Shown here: positions 42,201 to 53,407 of the stretch, in pieces
Position numbering within the stretch: the first letter of the stretch is position 1
Layout: every line of letters starts with the position of its first letter
From: Multifurca ochricompacta
Taxonomy: Eukaryota > Basidiomycota > Agaricomycetes > Russulales > Russulaceae
Assembly (NCBI GenBank): GCA_022496185.1
Contig: WTXG01000210.1
Span: 1-64,000, forward strand
DNA: 64,000 nucleotides
Reading direction: 5' to 3'
Notes under the pieces: generated by a model
What the model saw: only the letters and a program-made list of their open reading frames with translations
Database searches by the model: none
Told to the model about the DNA's origin: nothing
Program-made: the position numbers and the translations under genes

Positions 42201-43193
42201 CACGTTGCCACATCCCATTCCCGAGCCAAACGCGTCGACAAGAAGCTTGTCGGCTCCGCGGCCGCTGTCCTGATGGATTCCGGTGGCGAGACCACCAACC
42301 ATTGGACCCGCGGCACTGATGGAGTCAAAGCCGATGTCGACTTGTTTGCGCTTCGTCGCGCCCTCCAATGGCTCGCATCCTTCTATGAGGATCGACCCAT
42401 GGCTCCACGCCTCATCGTGACTGCCCCCTCGGGCTCAGCTTTAGCAGGCCTCCGCACCCGGGACCCCAGGCGTTTTACCGGTGACTTTGTCTTGTTCCAC
42501 AAAGCACTCGCTAAAATTCTTGCAGACCATCCTTACCTTGACATCACGTTCATGTGGTGTCCTCCCTCCCCTCGATATCGCGCGTCGTCCTTGGCCCCTA
42601 AGGCCGCTGACCGCGCCCGACGTCTCTTCCGGCCGGGCAATGAAGAGATGCCCCCCTCACCCCTGCAGTGGCGTGCCTTGTCTCGTCTTCGCGCCTACGA
42701 CAACTGGCGCGACGAGTGGCTGCGCTCTCGCTCCCTTGACGCTGAGTCCCAGGCTGCTCACAAAGCCTACTCGATCTCGATCCAGGGTCCTCCCACCGGC
42801 GGTAACCACCCACTTTGGGCTGCGGCGACCGCTAAGCGCAAAGACAACCCGTTCACCCGACACACGGTCTCCACCGCGTTTCAGCTGGCCACTGGTCATG
42901 CTTTCATCGCGGAGTACCACGAACGGTTCTTCAAATCTCGTCCTGAGGCGGATCGCCTCTGCCACTGTGACGACGTTACCCCAGCGACCTTTGCTCACGT
43001 CGCCCTCGACTGTCCATTACATGCCCAAACACGGACAGAATGCGACATGGACCCCGGCTCCCTCTTCGACGAGTTGTCCTGGGTCGCGATTTTCAACAAT
43101 CGCGCTCAGGTTACCCAACTCTTGGAGTTTATCCAAGCGTCTCGGGCTTTCTTCAAGCCCATCCACGCCCGCCGGCCTCGTGAACCCCCTTGA
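39233..43193 (+). pseudogene. LINE ORF2: APE endonuclease, reverse transcriptase, RNase H; frameshifted
   Basis: Starts MSECSILSLNIQHSNVNLHA. Endonuclease: ILLVQEPWFG, VLAGDFNLHHPDW, SLGSDHAGLRFSW. RT: RTSSKSAPGFSKINW, VVLPKPARPD, HRPISLLETMGKLLDK, FDVSGFFDHVHP, GTPQGSPISPVLATLY, and catalytic YVDD in SMYVDDGLLFAW (about 41278). The frame is lost near 41450: the expected REISLPCDDGSDFIVKAGAQ lies in a second frame to about 41527, and FFTPSLSWRPHVDIMC in a third that runs to 43193. It includes an RNase H-like region (ALIHVATSHSRAKRV ... DVDLFALRRALQWL) and a C-terminal Cys/His motif (CHCDDVTPATFAHVALDC). ORF2 nicks the target and primes reverse transcription there. Two indels within about 80 bp disable it unless they are sequence errors. 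Confidence 0.88.
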
Positions 43194-43449
43194 CGGGTCT
43201 CTCCTGGTGTTGGACTTAGTTGTAGGTTTTTCTTACTTCTCTGAACGGTCTCTTTCTCGGACGGCCTTTCCACGTACATTCTCCCTTAGGTTTTTCTCTT
43301 AGAGTTTTCCGCCTCGCATGTCCCTGTAGACACGGCATCTCCATGTACATCCTCACAGTAGTTACATTGTACCCTGATGTAGCCGCGCGATTGGGCTGAG
43401 TCCTGCAAGCGCGTCAATAAACTCGAGTTCAAAAAAAAAAAAAAAAAAA
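43194..43449 (+). other. LINE 3' UTR and poly(A) tail
   Basis: No coding. It ends with about 19 consecutive A residues at 43431-43449 directly before the target duplication. Confidence 0.85.
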
Positions 43450-43735
43450 GGCTCAGGCTTAAGGTTTGGAAAGCCTGAAGCCACGGCTTAGGCCACAGCT
43501 TTTGGTGGCCGAGTCACGCTTTCTATCCAGATTTTTGCAAACTGTTGAACCAGAATACCAGTACAGAGATAGCAACATAATTGTGATTGTGTTTAGATAA
43601 AACAATTGATGAGATAAAAACATGTCTCACATTAATTAAAATACTAAGTATATACATCTCAGACTGATCATGTGATTAAATCACATTGCAAGATAATACA
43701 TTTGTTTACTTTAACTTAGTAGCTGATATAGTACA

Positions 43736-44246
43736 TGTCCTGGATGCGCATTTTTTGGCATCCCAGACCAATTGAAAACCATCCTGAGGGTGTCATGCGA
43801 TTGCGTGTCTTGCAGAGTCAACCTTCTTAGACTTAGATAAGATAAGAAGGAGTTTGGACCGATCTGACCCAGTCCACATGATGCCAAGTAGTCGCTGCCC
43901 TACGCATGGACACTGATAGATACACGCGGCCTTTGTTTGAGTAATACAATTTGATGATTTGATTATAGAGTGATCTAAAGTAGTCTAGTATGTATTTTAG
44001 ATAATGCCAGACTGGCAGAAACAATTGCGCGTTAATAAACAAGATGTGTCAGGGTACTTAGAAGAGTAAGCCACTGATAACTAATTAGATTTACATCGCA
44101 TGCTCGATCAGCTTTGGTATTTCATAGAATAGTACTAGAACTTATTTAAAGGTCTATTCTTGCTGGATTTTCACTCTTAGTTTCACCACGATCTCAACAT
44201 CTTATCTTATCTACATAGCAAGCATGGGATAGAAGCACCTGTTACA
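43736..44246 (+). repeat. Solo gypsy A-type LTR with internal deletion
   Basis: TGTCCTGGATGCGCA...AGAAGCACCTGTTACA, the reverse orientation of the plus-strand LTRs at 4369 and 19472, so the sense strand is plus here. At 511 bp it lacks about 225 bp, including both copies of the 20-bp CAGCCCC motif and the RNA start. The neighbouring hAT sequence at 27768-27800 shows that about 13 bp of target were replaced; no clean TSD. Confidence 0.8.
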
Positions 44247-44596
44247 AACACTTGTTATTGATACAAGCTAAACTAAGACAATTTATGTTACATGAGTTAA
44301 ATAGGAGACATAATATGGCAGAAGGCCAAAGCAGTGGCCAGGGGTTGATATAATGTAAACTACAAGTCCTTCAGAAATGCAGAGTAAAAGCGATCAGAAG
44401 ATCCAAACTAAAACTTGTAAAGCCGTGGCTTGGGCCTAAGCTGGGCCTAAGCTGGCCGGAAGCCATTGCTATGGCCCAGGCTTGAGTTTTGACAAGCCTG
44501 AGCCACTAAAAGCCGAGCCTAAGCTGCGGCTTCAGGCCGAGCCGGGGCCATCACAACACTAGTCATGATGCCATGCTTTGCTGAAAACTCCAGCAC

Positions 44597-46138
44597 ATAG
44601 TGATTGTCAAGGGTTTTCATACCTGCACAGGTAAGCGCCATGGGTTTTGCCAGGTACAGGTACAGGTATATGGCTCCCAACCCGTGGAAACCTGTACCCG
44701 CATGGCAGGTTTGGTGGGTATAGGCGCCGATTATGCATTGACAAGATCAGTAGAATTTCTAAGATAAAACACATCTGCAGCCACAAAAATATAAGATCTC
44801 ATCTGATGTATGATACAGGGTGAATTTGAATATGTTCTAGTGTTATCCTACAAAATATCAAAGCAGATCAATGGTGCAATGTAAAATAAAACTGTTATCA
44901 GTGATCTACATTCTTGAAAATCATGATGCATCTGTTTTATTAATGTGCAACCAATTCTGCCAGTCTGGCACTATCTAAAATACTCTCTAGACTACTTAAG
45001 ACTATTCTATAATTTAATTATCAAATTACTTTATTGAAACAAGGCCCACGTGTATCTACAAGCTGCATGGGGCAGTGACTACATTGCATTGCATGGTGGT
45101 CTGTAGTGATTGTCAAGGGTTTTCATACCCGCACAGGTAAGTGCCATGGGTTTTGCCGGGTACAGGTACGGGTATACGGCTCCCAACCTGTGGAAACCCG
45201 TACCCGCACGGCGGGTTTGGCAGGTATAGGTGCCAATCATGCATTGACAAGATCAGTAGAAATTCTAAGATAAAACACATCTGCAGCCACAAAAATAAAA
45301 GATCTCGTCTGATGTATGCTATAGGGTATCTTTAAATATGTTCTAGTATTATAATATGAAATATCAAAGCAGATCAACAGTGCGATGTAAAATAAAAGTG
45401 TTATCAGTGATCCACTTCTTGAAAATCATGATGCACCTGTTTTATCAACACGCAACCAATTCTGCTGGTCTGGCACTATCTAAAATACTCTCTAGACTAC
45501 TTTAGACTATAATATAATCAAATTATCAAATTAGTTTACTGAAACAAGGCCTGCATGTATCTACAAGCTGCATGGGGCAGCAACTACATTGCATTGCATG
45601 GTGGTCTGACCTCCTTCCTATTAAGGAAGGTTGACTTAAACGCACCAGGACAGTCGCACTTGTATGAAATGAAAGCAGAATAATAAAATTATAATGTAAA
45701 TAAAGGATCCTTTTAATCTTCTGAACATAAACCAACAATATTTGAGGGATCTTGTGCATCCAGAGACCAGGACAGTTGCACTTGTATGAAATGAAACTAG
45801 AATAATAAAATAATAATGTAAATAAAAGATCCTTTTAATCTTCTGAACATAAAACAACAATTTTTGAGGAATCTTGAGTAGCCATAAATGAATGCATTGT
45901 GTCCAAGTGCTTATTTCCTTGACTGGGATGGCCTGGGCCATTTATCCGAAATGTGCAGAAATGCAAAGATTGGTCGCACTCATATAAAATTGAAACCAGA
46001 ATAATAAAATAAAAATGGAATAATAAATTATATTAATCTTATGAATATAAAACAGGAATCTTTGAGGGATCTTAAGTAGCCATAAATGAACATGTTGTGT
46101 CCAAGTGCATATCTCCTAGACCAGGATGTTCTGGGCCA
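44597..46138 (+). repeat. Two truncated hAT copies, one inserted in the other
   Basis: Both start TAGTGATTGTCAAGGGTTTT (about 44597 and 45105). The first breaks at GGTGGTCTG, where the second begins; in intact copies that site continues ACCTCC. The second runs through the shared module, then holds a direct duplication of about 117 bp (about 45648-45764 and 45765-45883, blocks with GATCCTTTTAATCTTCTGAA). The right end is cut by the copia D LTR at 46139. No gene. Confidence 0.75.
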
Positions 46139-46653
46139 TGTTGACCACAGGATGTGTTCGGTGATGCTTCAGGCATCAGGAGATTAGATTAGCTACTTAG
46201 TGGATTAGATTAGATATTGGACTTTTGGACTTTTACTATATCATTATTACTTTCTTTCTCATGTTCTGCAGTAGCTGACTGATGTACCTTAGTAATGATG
46301 TACAAAGCATGTGATTACCAATTGGCCAATGGCCATTATCCCTCTTGTTTATTGTTTGTTCATTGTCTGGCACTTGTGGACTTATTCCCAGTGCACACAG
46401 ACTATCCCTTAGGGTATATAAGGGTGTCTGCTTCATCTACTACACTTCAGAGTTTTCTTCACCTCTGAAGTGTAAGTCATTTCTACTATATCTTTCACTT
46501 ACCTTTGACTAACCATCTCCTGTAGATAACTTGTCTTTCTAGGTGTGTAGTATAGTAATACTAGAGTTTTCTTCACCTCTGAAGTATAACTTGTCTTTCT
46601 AGCCTTACACACTAACTCACAGTCAGTATGCTGTGTACCATGCCTGTTCAACA
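46139..46653 (+). repeat. Copia D 5' LTR (type 2, 515 bp)
   Basis: TGTTGACCACAGG...CCTGTTCAACA with TATATAAGGG near 46415 and the Tyr-rich CTTCAGAG/CTCTGAAG hairpin after it. It is followed by a PBS, leader and gag in the same orientation. Confidence 0.88.
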
Positions 46654-46668
46654 GGTTATGGGCCCTGG
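46654..46668 (+). promoter_or_regulatory. Copia D primer binding site (initiator tRNA-Met anticodon arm)
   Basis: GGTTATGGGCCCTGG directly after the LTR is complementary to the anticodon stem-loop of initiator tRNA-Met, with the CAU anticodon inside. The same sequence occurs in copia B and C. Confidence 0.75.
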
Positions 46669-48827
46669 CCACACTCTTTACTGATTTGTCTCGTTTTGAT
46701 CAGTCCAACTTTTCTTCCAAGCTCACAAAGCTTCAAGAACTCACTTTCCCAAAAACACTTGTCTTTGTGAGCTTCATCTATTTCCTTTTGCCCTTAACTG
46801 TCCACAAGGTGGTGCACTTTATGTGCCCACCTTGATCTGTCTGGCTAGTCCCTCAGGGGATTCTTGCAAAAGGTGATGAGGGACCCTAAGTGGGTGAAAC
46901 ACCTTGAGTTCCTCATGTGCGCTCTAAGTAAATAGTATTCATAGTTGTAGCTGGGTCTTCATCCCATAGATAGCTTTAGTAGGCCACTTGCCCAGAAGGC
47001 TTGAGGCTTTATGTTCAGTCAATGCTTGGCTCAATCCGTAAGCCAGGTTTAGCAACCCACTGGTAGAGTTTAGGGTCTAGAACAAGGCATGGGTAGTCAC
47101 TCCCATGATGCTTGGGCTCGATACAAGTAGGCTTGAACTACTATAGTATTTACACAGTAGCTAGAAGGTTTTGTCTCTGGGCAGAAGTACCCGCTGCCAT
47201 TGTTGGGGGTTTGCCCCAACCAGAGGAAACCTAATAGTTTACTATAGTCATGGCCCCAATCATCTAGGGCTTAATCATGGACTCCACCACCATCACTAGA
47301 GGAAGGGCTCTACACCCTTTGTCTCTAGTGATTGTCAAGGGTTTTCATACCCGCGCGGGTAAGCGCCACGGGTTTTGCTGGGTACGGGTATGGGTATACG
47401 GCTCCCAACCCATGGAAACCCGTACCCGTGCAGCAGGTTTGGTGGGTATAGGCGCCAATCATGCATTGACAAGATCAGTAGGAATTCTAAGATAAAACAC
47501 ATCTGCAGCCACAAAAATAAACGATCTCATCTGATGTATGCTATAGGGTATCTTTAAATATGTTCTAGTATTATCATATGAAATATCAAAGCAGATCAAC
47601 GGTGCGATGTAAAATAAAAGTGTTATCAGTGATCCACTTCTTGAAAATCATGATGCACCTGTTTTATCAACATGCGACCAATTCTGCTGGTCTGGCACTA
47701 TCTAAAATACTCTCTAGACTACTTTAGACTATAATATAATCAAATTATCAAATTACTTTACTGAAACAAGGCCCGCATGTATCTACAAGCTGCATGGGGC
47801 AGCGACTACATTGCATTGCATGGTGGTCTGACCTCCTTCCTATTAAGGAAGGTTGACTTAAACGCACCAGGACAGTCGCGCTTGTATGAAATGAAAGCAG
47901 AATAATAAAATAATAATGTAAATAAAGGATCCTTTTAATCTTCTGAACATAAACCAACAATATTTGAGGGATCTTGAGTAGCCATAAATGAATGTGTTGT
48001 GTCTAAGTGCGTATCTCCTTGACCGGGATGTCCCGGGCCAGATGTCCAAAATGCGCAATGCAAGTAAAGAACTTGCACGCGTTTCAATTCATGGGTAACC
48101 CAGGTATCAAAACAATTATCCAGGGGTTACCCCTGCAAATTGCTATGTGTTCATCAAATTATTTTGCATTCTGTGTGGTTATCTGACAGGCTTTTCATCA
48201 ATGTTCTATAACATCCTATCTAATCATCTCTGTATACTGTATTTTAGTTGTGCTTGTATAAAATTGAAAGCAGAATAATAAAATAAAAATGGAATAATGA
48301 ATTATCTTAATCTTCTGAACATAAAATAAGAGTCATTGAGGGATCTTAAGCAGCCACAAATGAACGCGTTGTGTATCTTCTTGGTCCAGGAAGGCCCGGG
48401 CTGGGTATCCGAAATGCGCGATGCAAGTAAAGAACTTGCACGCGTTTTCACGGGTGACCCGCGGGTAACCCGCGGGTTACCCGTACCCGTCACTACGGGT
48501 ACGGGTACAGGTACGGGTACCAACAAGGATACCCCAGGGTTACCCCTGCCAATCACTATTTGTCTCTAGTGGAATTTGTGGTTGGCTCCTCCATGACATG
48601 ACTCCCTATCTGTTTACACAATGTCCCCCTGATGTGGGTTTAGGACTTGTTACAGGTGGCAATAGACAGTCTACTATACTACTTAGAAGTCACACATCAG
48701 AGGCAGGACTTTTTTAAGTTCTGAACCATAGCACCACAGAATGGATGGGCACTCTTAAATGAGACCTGGACAACTGGTTCTAACTGCTCCTTGGAACCAG
48801 GATCAAATCTTTCTAAATCATCTCAAA
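46669..48827 (+). other. Copia D leader, interrupted by a hAT insertion
   Basis: Non-coding. 46669-47325 and 48559-48827 match the copia C leader; the intervening segment is the hAT element at 47326-48558. Confidence 0.75.
47326..48558 (+). mobile_element. Complete non-autonomous hAT element (1233 bp) with 8-bp TSD
   Basis: Inverted ends TAGTGATTGTCAAGGG and CCCCTGCCAATCACTA, flanked by TTTGTCTC (47318-47325 and 48559-48566). It has no coding. Subterminal runs of ACGGGTACGGGTA-type repeats occur at both ends. It contains the module shared with the gypsy A LTR (about 47535-47860). It can serve as the reference for the truncated copies at 22406, 44597 and 45105. Confidence 0.9.
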
Positions 48828-49622
48828 ATGTCTTCCATCATCTTCCCCCCAACATTCAAGTTTGACAAGCTTGACAGCTCCAATTGGCAGCAGTGGTCAG
48901 TCTCTTTCACTGCCCTGCTTTGCATAAATGGCATGAAGAGGCACATTACACATGATGCCCCAGAATTTGTCAATGCGCCCAAAATGGAGGATGGAGAGAA
49001 GGATGATGATTATGCCAAATGCTTTGCTATTTGGTCAGAGCCCTTGTACCAGGATTGGAACAGGGTTGAGGAAATCCTCATGGGAGTTCTGGTGATGGTA
49101 GTATCATCAGAAGTATACTCCCAGATTGCCTTGGATAGAACATATCCAATGGTAAATGCCAAGTATGAGCATCTTGAAATGCTCTACAGCTCAGTAGGAA
49201 GCATGGCCACCTACAACTTGTGGTGCTCTGTCTTGTCCTTCCATTTGGAGGAAGGCAAACAGTTCAGGCCCCAGTTGCAGCATGTGTTGGATGCAAGGAG
49301 TACTCTAAAGGAAAATGGGATGGAGATCTCTGATCTCCAGATGAGCTTCATTTTGCTCCAATCCCTACCTCCATCCTACAATGCCATTGCTGGCTCTATC
49401 CTGGTGGCAGGACCTCCTGACCACCTTTCCCCTCAGGACCTTGTACAAAGGTTCCTAAATGAGGAAAGCCAACTAGCTGGCCCCACAGGAAGTGGTGTTG
49501 GGGCTGCCCTTAACAAGGCAGCCCATGTCAATAAAAAACCAAAACAACAAAATTTCACACCATGTCCTGCAGGTGCATCATTGTCCAATGATGTCACCTG
49601 CTTCAATTGCCAGAAGCCAGGC
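48828..49622 (+). pseudogene. Copia D gag, N-terminal part, split by copia C
   Basis: ATG at 48828 (MSSIIFPPTFKFDKLDSSNW, matching the copia C start). Gag core: HLEMLYSSVGSMATYNLW, STLKENGMEISDLQMSFILL, DLVQRFLNEESQLAGP. The zinc knuckle is cut after CFNCQKPG by the copia C insertion at 49623 and resumes at 56187 with HKANEC. The TSD CAGGC is 49618-49622. Confidence 0.9.
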
Positions 49623-50126
49623 TGTAGAACAGGCATGTGGCGCAGCATACTGACTGTGAGTGTTAGCGGTTAAGGCTAAATGAAGACAAGTTACTTCAGA
49701 GGTAGAAGAAACTCTATTATACTATACTACACACCTAAATGAAGACAAGTTCTATATACAGAGTTAGTCTTAAGGTGATGATGATAGTAGAGAGGACGAC
49801 TTACACTTCAGAGGTAGAAGAAACTCTGAAGTGTAAGAGACGAAACAGACACCCTTATATACACTTCCAAGGGATGGTCTGTGCACTGGGAATAAGTCCA
49901 CAAGTGCCGGACAAAGTCCAAACAACAAATAGAGGGAGAAAGGCCATTGGCCACTACAGGAATCACATGTTACATGGTGCATCAGTCAGCTACTGCGGAA
50001 CGCGAGAAAGAAAGTAATAAAGATAATGTAAATAGTCCGAAACTCCGGTATCTAATCTAATCTACAAAGTAGCTAATCTTATCACCTGATGCCTGAAGCA
50101 TCACCGAACATCTCCTGTGTTCAACA
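49623..50126 (-). repeat. Copia C 3' LTR
   Basis: Plus-strand ends TGTAGAACAGG and GTGTTCAACA. It has a perfect 14-bp hairpin at 49800-49837 and a TATATAAGGG box next to it on the minus strand. Confidence 0.93.
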
Positions 50127-50386
50127 TCCCTCCATGCTGAAGGCATCTGGTCATGGATGGGAAACGAGTTGAATGAGCATATCGCCAGCCAGAGATCCAA
50201 CTTCTCTAACTCTCAAGTGCGGTTTGTGAGTTTTGCATACGAGTTGTAGATTCGCTTATGCAAGCTAAATGCTTGACATATCTACTTCGTACACACCACT
50301 TGCGTCACTCTCGAGGTTGAGAACGTGCTCATATGGCATGGTGGGAAAGTGAAACTGGTATACAAAGTTTCTAGATTCCAGCTCTC

Positions 50387-53300
50387 TCATTTCAGCATAA
50401 GTCCAAGTCCATTGACCATGGTTTCAAACGATGCTCTTGGCAACGACTTAGTAAAGCCATCTGCCAGCATCTCACCTGTGGGGGTACGCACTAACTCAAT
50501 TATGTGTGATTCAATGTACCCCCTAATGGCATGGTACTTGATGGGTATATGCTTTGACCGCCTTCCTGTGACAGGGTTTAATGCCAAATCTACAGCACCC
50601 TTGTTGTCACAGTGGAGTAGTATAGGGGAGGATACCTCATACCCTAGTTCCTCCATAAAAGTCCTGTACCACGCCGCCTGATTTGCAGCCTCAGAGAGGC
50701 TCATATACTCGGCTTCAGTGGTGGACTGTGCTACTGTCTTCTGCTTTCTGGAACACCAAGATATGGCACCATTTGCTAAGAAAAACACATAGCCTGAAGT
50801 AGAGTGGCAGTCCTCTTGATCTCCCCATGAGGAATCTGCAAAGCCATGAAGGCCACTCTCCCCATTCCCTCCAGAATAGCATAGCTTGCAGTCTTTTGTA
50901 CTGTTTAAATACTTTAAGACATATTTTGCAAGTCGCATATGATCTTGAGAGGGATTGGAAGCATATTGACTAAGGCGCGCCACAGCGAAACTGATGTCAG
51001 GTCTGCTTCCAATCTGCACCCATAGCAGAGACCCCATCAACTGTTGGTACTTCTTTATCTCAGAAGTAGATGCCTGGCCTTCAAATTTGACCAGATGTAC
51101 ATCAGCGCCAGAGGGAAGAGGAGTATATACTCGGTTGGAATCCCTCATCCCAAACTTCTCAATAATAGATAAAACGTAGGCTGCTTGGTCAATCTCCAGT
51201 GTCTTATTAGGACAATCTCTGGTGATGTTAACTCCAAGATATGACTGGATTTCTCCCAAGTCAGTCATCTCATATCGATTAGATAGAGCTGACTTCAGCC
51301 ACGTTATCTTTTCATTGGAAGACCCAAGTATAGTAATGTCATCTACATAGAGAATGACGAAAAGTGAATCATCCCCCTCCTTTTGATGAAACACGTATAC
51401 TCCTGCATCAGAGTACGTCCGAGTGAAGCCCAGTTCATTAAGAACTGCATGGAATTGTAGATTCCATGCCCGGGAAGCTTGTTTGAGGCCGTATAGTGCT
51501 TTTTGTAGCCTACAAACTTTGGACTCCTGACCAGTAATGACGAAACCAACTGGTTGCTCCATATATATCTCTTCATCCAGATCGCCATGAAGGAATGCCG
51601 ATTTGACATCCATCTGGTGGATTTCCCAATCCTCTAGCGTAGCTAGCGCTAGTAATAATCTAAGTGATTCAAATCTGGCGACTGGAGAGAATGTTTCGTC
51701 GAAGTCCACCCCTTCTACTTGGGTGAAGCCTTTTGCCATGAGCCTAGCACGAAACTGTCCATCTGGTTTCAGTTTAAAAACCCATTTTGACTTGACAGCC
51801 TTTCTTCCCTTAGGAAGGTCCTCAAGGCGCCACACATTAAGTTTATCTAAGGCATCTATTTCATATTTGCATGCCTCAAGCCATTCACTGGCATTATCAG
51901 ACTGCATTGCCTCCTGAAAAGTCAGGGGGTCTCTGTAAGAGACACCTGTGGCATTTAGCAATTCCATATGCCCAAGTCTGGAAGAACCCTGCACGAACTC
52001 AGCATTATCCTCATTATAAAATCGAGGATTCATTCGACGTGAACGTCTGGGACGGGCAGTATCAAGATCTAAATCTTCCTGCACAGCCCTGTCACGTTGC
52101 TGAGATCGTGGACTTTCCCTAGTAAATACTGGTTGGGAAATTTTGCCAACATTCTTCTTAGTTTGTCTTTTGGCACGGGTTCTCTGGGGGAGTTCAGATG
52201 GTTCCATGATTTGGGATGGTGGTGTCTGATAGATGGTCTGATCGTGTGTGTCAAGTTCATTTTCGGGTGTGGTAGGCTCAGGATTTATTTGAGGAGGTTC
52301 CACTACCTCCTGTTCCTCAACCTCGGCTTCCTTCTCTTCAGGAGCCTGAGGAACTGTGGCTATTACTGGTTGAGGCTGGACAGGCCTCTCTGTTTCTAAC
52401 ACAAAAGGCGTAACTCTTTCCTTTTGTTTTCCCTTGCTGTCCATGGCAAGGGTGGATGGGAAGGACCCTTCATCAAATGTCACATCTCTAGACAATACGA
52501 AGGATCGAGTATGCTTATCCCAAAGAAGGTATCCTTTTGAGTGGGGCGCATACCCGACAAAGACTGTCTCCCTGGCTTTATGATCCAGTTTACGTCTTTT
52601 GTCCTCTGGGACAGTATAGTAGGCTAAGCAGCCAAATATTTTAAAATAAGAGACATCTGGAATGTCCCCATCCAGAAGCTCAAGCAGTGTCCTCCACTTG
52701 TTAGAGCGGATAGGCGTTCTATTGTATATGTGACAGGCTGTTCGCACTGCACATTCCCAGAAACCAAGGGAAAGACCAGCATGATGAAGCATACTGGTGG
52801 CCTTTTCCATAATGGTTCTGTTGAATCTTTCAGCCCTTCCATTCTGTTGTGGAGAATATGGCATCATCAATTTATGCTCTATGCCAGCCTGCTCAAGTAT
52901 AGACTTCAGCTCCCTATTGACAAATTCGCCACCTCGGTCTGTATGTAAGGTCTTTATTTTCTTGTCTGTTTTATTTTCCAAGAATGCCTTAATGTTACAG
53001 AATACCGATGTAAAATCACTTTTTGCTTTCATAGCAACAACTAAAGCTGTCCTGCTAAAGTCGTCTATGAAAGTGGCGAAGTATAGGTTTCCTTGAATTG
53101 AGGTGCATTGCAATGGACCAACTAAGTCACTATGAATGACCTCCAAGGGCGCTGAAGCTCTCTTTTGAGAGGGAGGGAATGGAAGACGGTGTGATTTTCC
53201 CATTTCACAGCCATAACACGGCTTGTCTTCCACTTGGCTATTATCTATGCTAAGGCCTTTTACAGCCTTAGGAGCATATCTTTTGAGGGCCTCTTTAGAC

Positions 53301-53407
53301 ATATGACCCATGCGCAAATGCCAGGTTTCAAGGCTAGTTGATGCAGATTTGTGGGAAGCAGTATTTAAATTCTGCATAGTTTTCCCAAAGACCCAGTAGA
53401 GTCCCAT
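50387..53407 (-). CDS. Copia C pol: integrase, reverse transcriptase, RNase H (open)
   Basis: 1006 codons without a stop. Pre-integrase region HLRMGHMSKEALKRYAPKAV then CYGCEMGKSHRLPF. Integrase D, D, E in HSDLVGP, HTDRGGEFVN and NGRAERFNRT. A Pro/Glu-rich linker (VEEQEVVEPPQINPEP). RT with [40 protein letters not shown] and YVDD in ILYVDDITILGSS. RNase H with STTEAEYMSLSEAANQAAWY and HCDNKGAVDLALN. As a copia-type polyprotein it should be joined upstream to gag and protease; the first Met here (53407) is therefore not a natural start. All catalytic residues checked are present. Confidence 0.92.
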   Translation of the reverse strand: MGLYWVFGKTMQNLNTASHKSASTSLETWHLRMGHMSKEALKRYAPKAVKGLSIDNSQVEDKPCYGCEMGKSHRLPFPPSQKRASAPLEVIHSDLVGPLQCTSIQGNLYFATFIDDFSRTALVVAMKAKSDFTSVFCNIKAFLENKTDKKIKTLHTDRGGEFVNRELKSILEQAGIEHKLMMPYSPQQNGRAERFNRTIMEKATSMLHHAGLSLGFWECAVRTACHIYNRTPIRSNKWRTLLELLDGDIPDVSYFKIFGCLAYYTVPEDKRRKLDHKARETVFVGYAPHSKGYLLWDKHTRSFVLSRDVTFDEGSFPSTLAMDSKGKQKERVTPFVLETERPVQPQPVIATVPQAPEEKEAEVEEQEVVEPPQINPEPTTPENELDTHDQTIYQTPPSQIMEPSELPQRTRAKRQTKKNVGKISQPVFTRESPRSQQRDRAVQEDLDLDTARPRRSRRMNPRFYNEDNAEFVQGSSRLGHMELLNATGVSYRDPLTFQEAMQSDNASEWLEACKYEIDALDKLNVWRLEDLPKGRKAVKSKWVFKLKPDGQFRARLMAKGFTQVEGVDFDETFSPVARFESLRLLLALATLEDWEIHQMDVKSAFLHGDLDEEIYMEQPVGFVITGQESKVCRLQKALYGLKQASRAWNLQFHAVLNELGFTRTYSDAGVYVFHQKEGDDSLFVILYVDDITILGSSNEKITWLKSALSNRYEMTDLGEIQSYLGVNITRDCPNKTLEIDQAAYVLSIIEKFGMRDSNRVYTPLPSGADVHLVKFEGQASTSEIKKYQQLMGSLLWVQIGSRPDISFAVARLSQYASNPSQDHMRLAKYVLKYLNSTKDCKLCYSGGNGESGLHGFADSSWGDQEDCHSTSGYVFFLANGAISWCSRKQKTVAQSTTEAEYMSLSEAANQAAWYRTFMEELGYEVSSPILLHCDNKGAVDLALNPVTGRRSKHIPIKYHAIRGYIESHIIELVRTPTGEMLADGFTKSLPRASFETMVNGLGLMLK

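Larger units (their letters stand above)
35705..43449 (+). mobile_element. Full-length Tad-like non-LTR retrotransposon (LINE) with 14-bp TSD
   Basis: A 7.7-kb GC-rich element with 143-bp 5' UTR, ORF1 (gag-like), ORF2 (endonuclease, RT, RNase H), 3' UTR and poly(A) at 43431-43449. The duplication GGCTCAGGCTTAAG flanks it at 35691-35704 and 43450-43463. The full-length 5' end and perfect TSD indicate a recent insertion. High GC and many CpG sites contrast with the deaminated elements around it. Confidence 0.93.
35590..44561. mobile_element. Non-autonomous hAT-like element hosting a LINE and a solo LTR
   Basis: Ends TAGTGATGTGCACGGCTCGG and GGCCATCACAACACTA are flanked by the 8-bp TSD GTCATGAT (35582-35589 and 44562-44569). 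Without the LINE it is about 1.2 kb, with GC-rich palindromic subterminal repeats built of AGCC/GGCT words and an AT-rich middle resembling other hAT copies here. It has no transposase of its own. Confidence 0.8.

Noticed and set aside
42481..43302. Plus-strand 273-codon frame overlapping LINE ORF2
   Set aside because: Overlaps the RNase H frame in another phase; Ser/Pro/Arg-rich shadow without motifs.
50325..50681. Plus-strand 118-codon frame at the end of copia C (and equivalents at 9737-10147 and 3190-3600)
   Set aside because: Antisense of the RNase H domain, recurring in each copia copy because the sense sequence is conserved.
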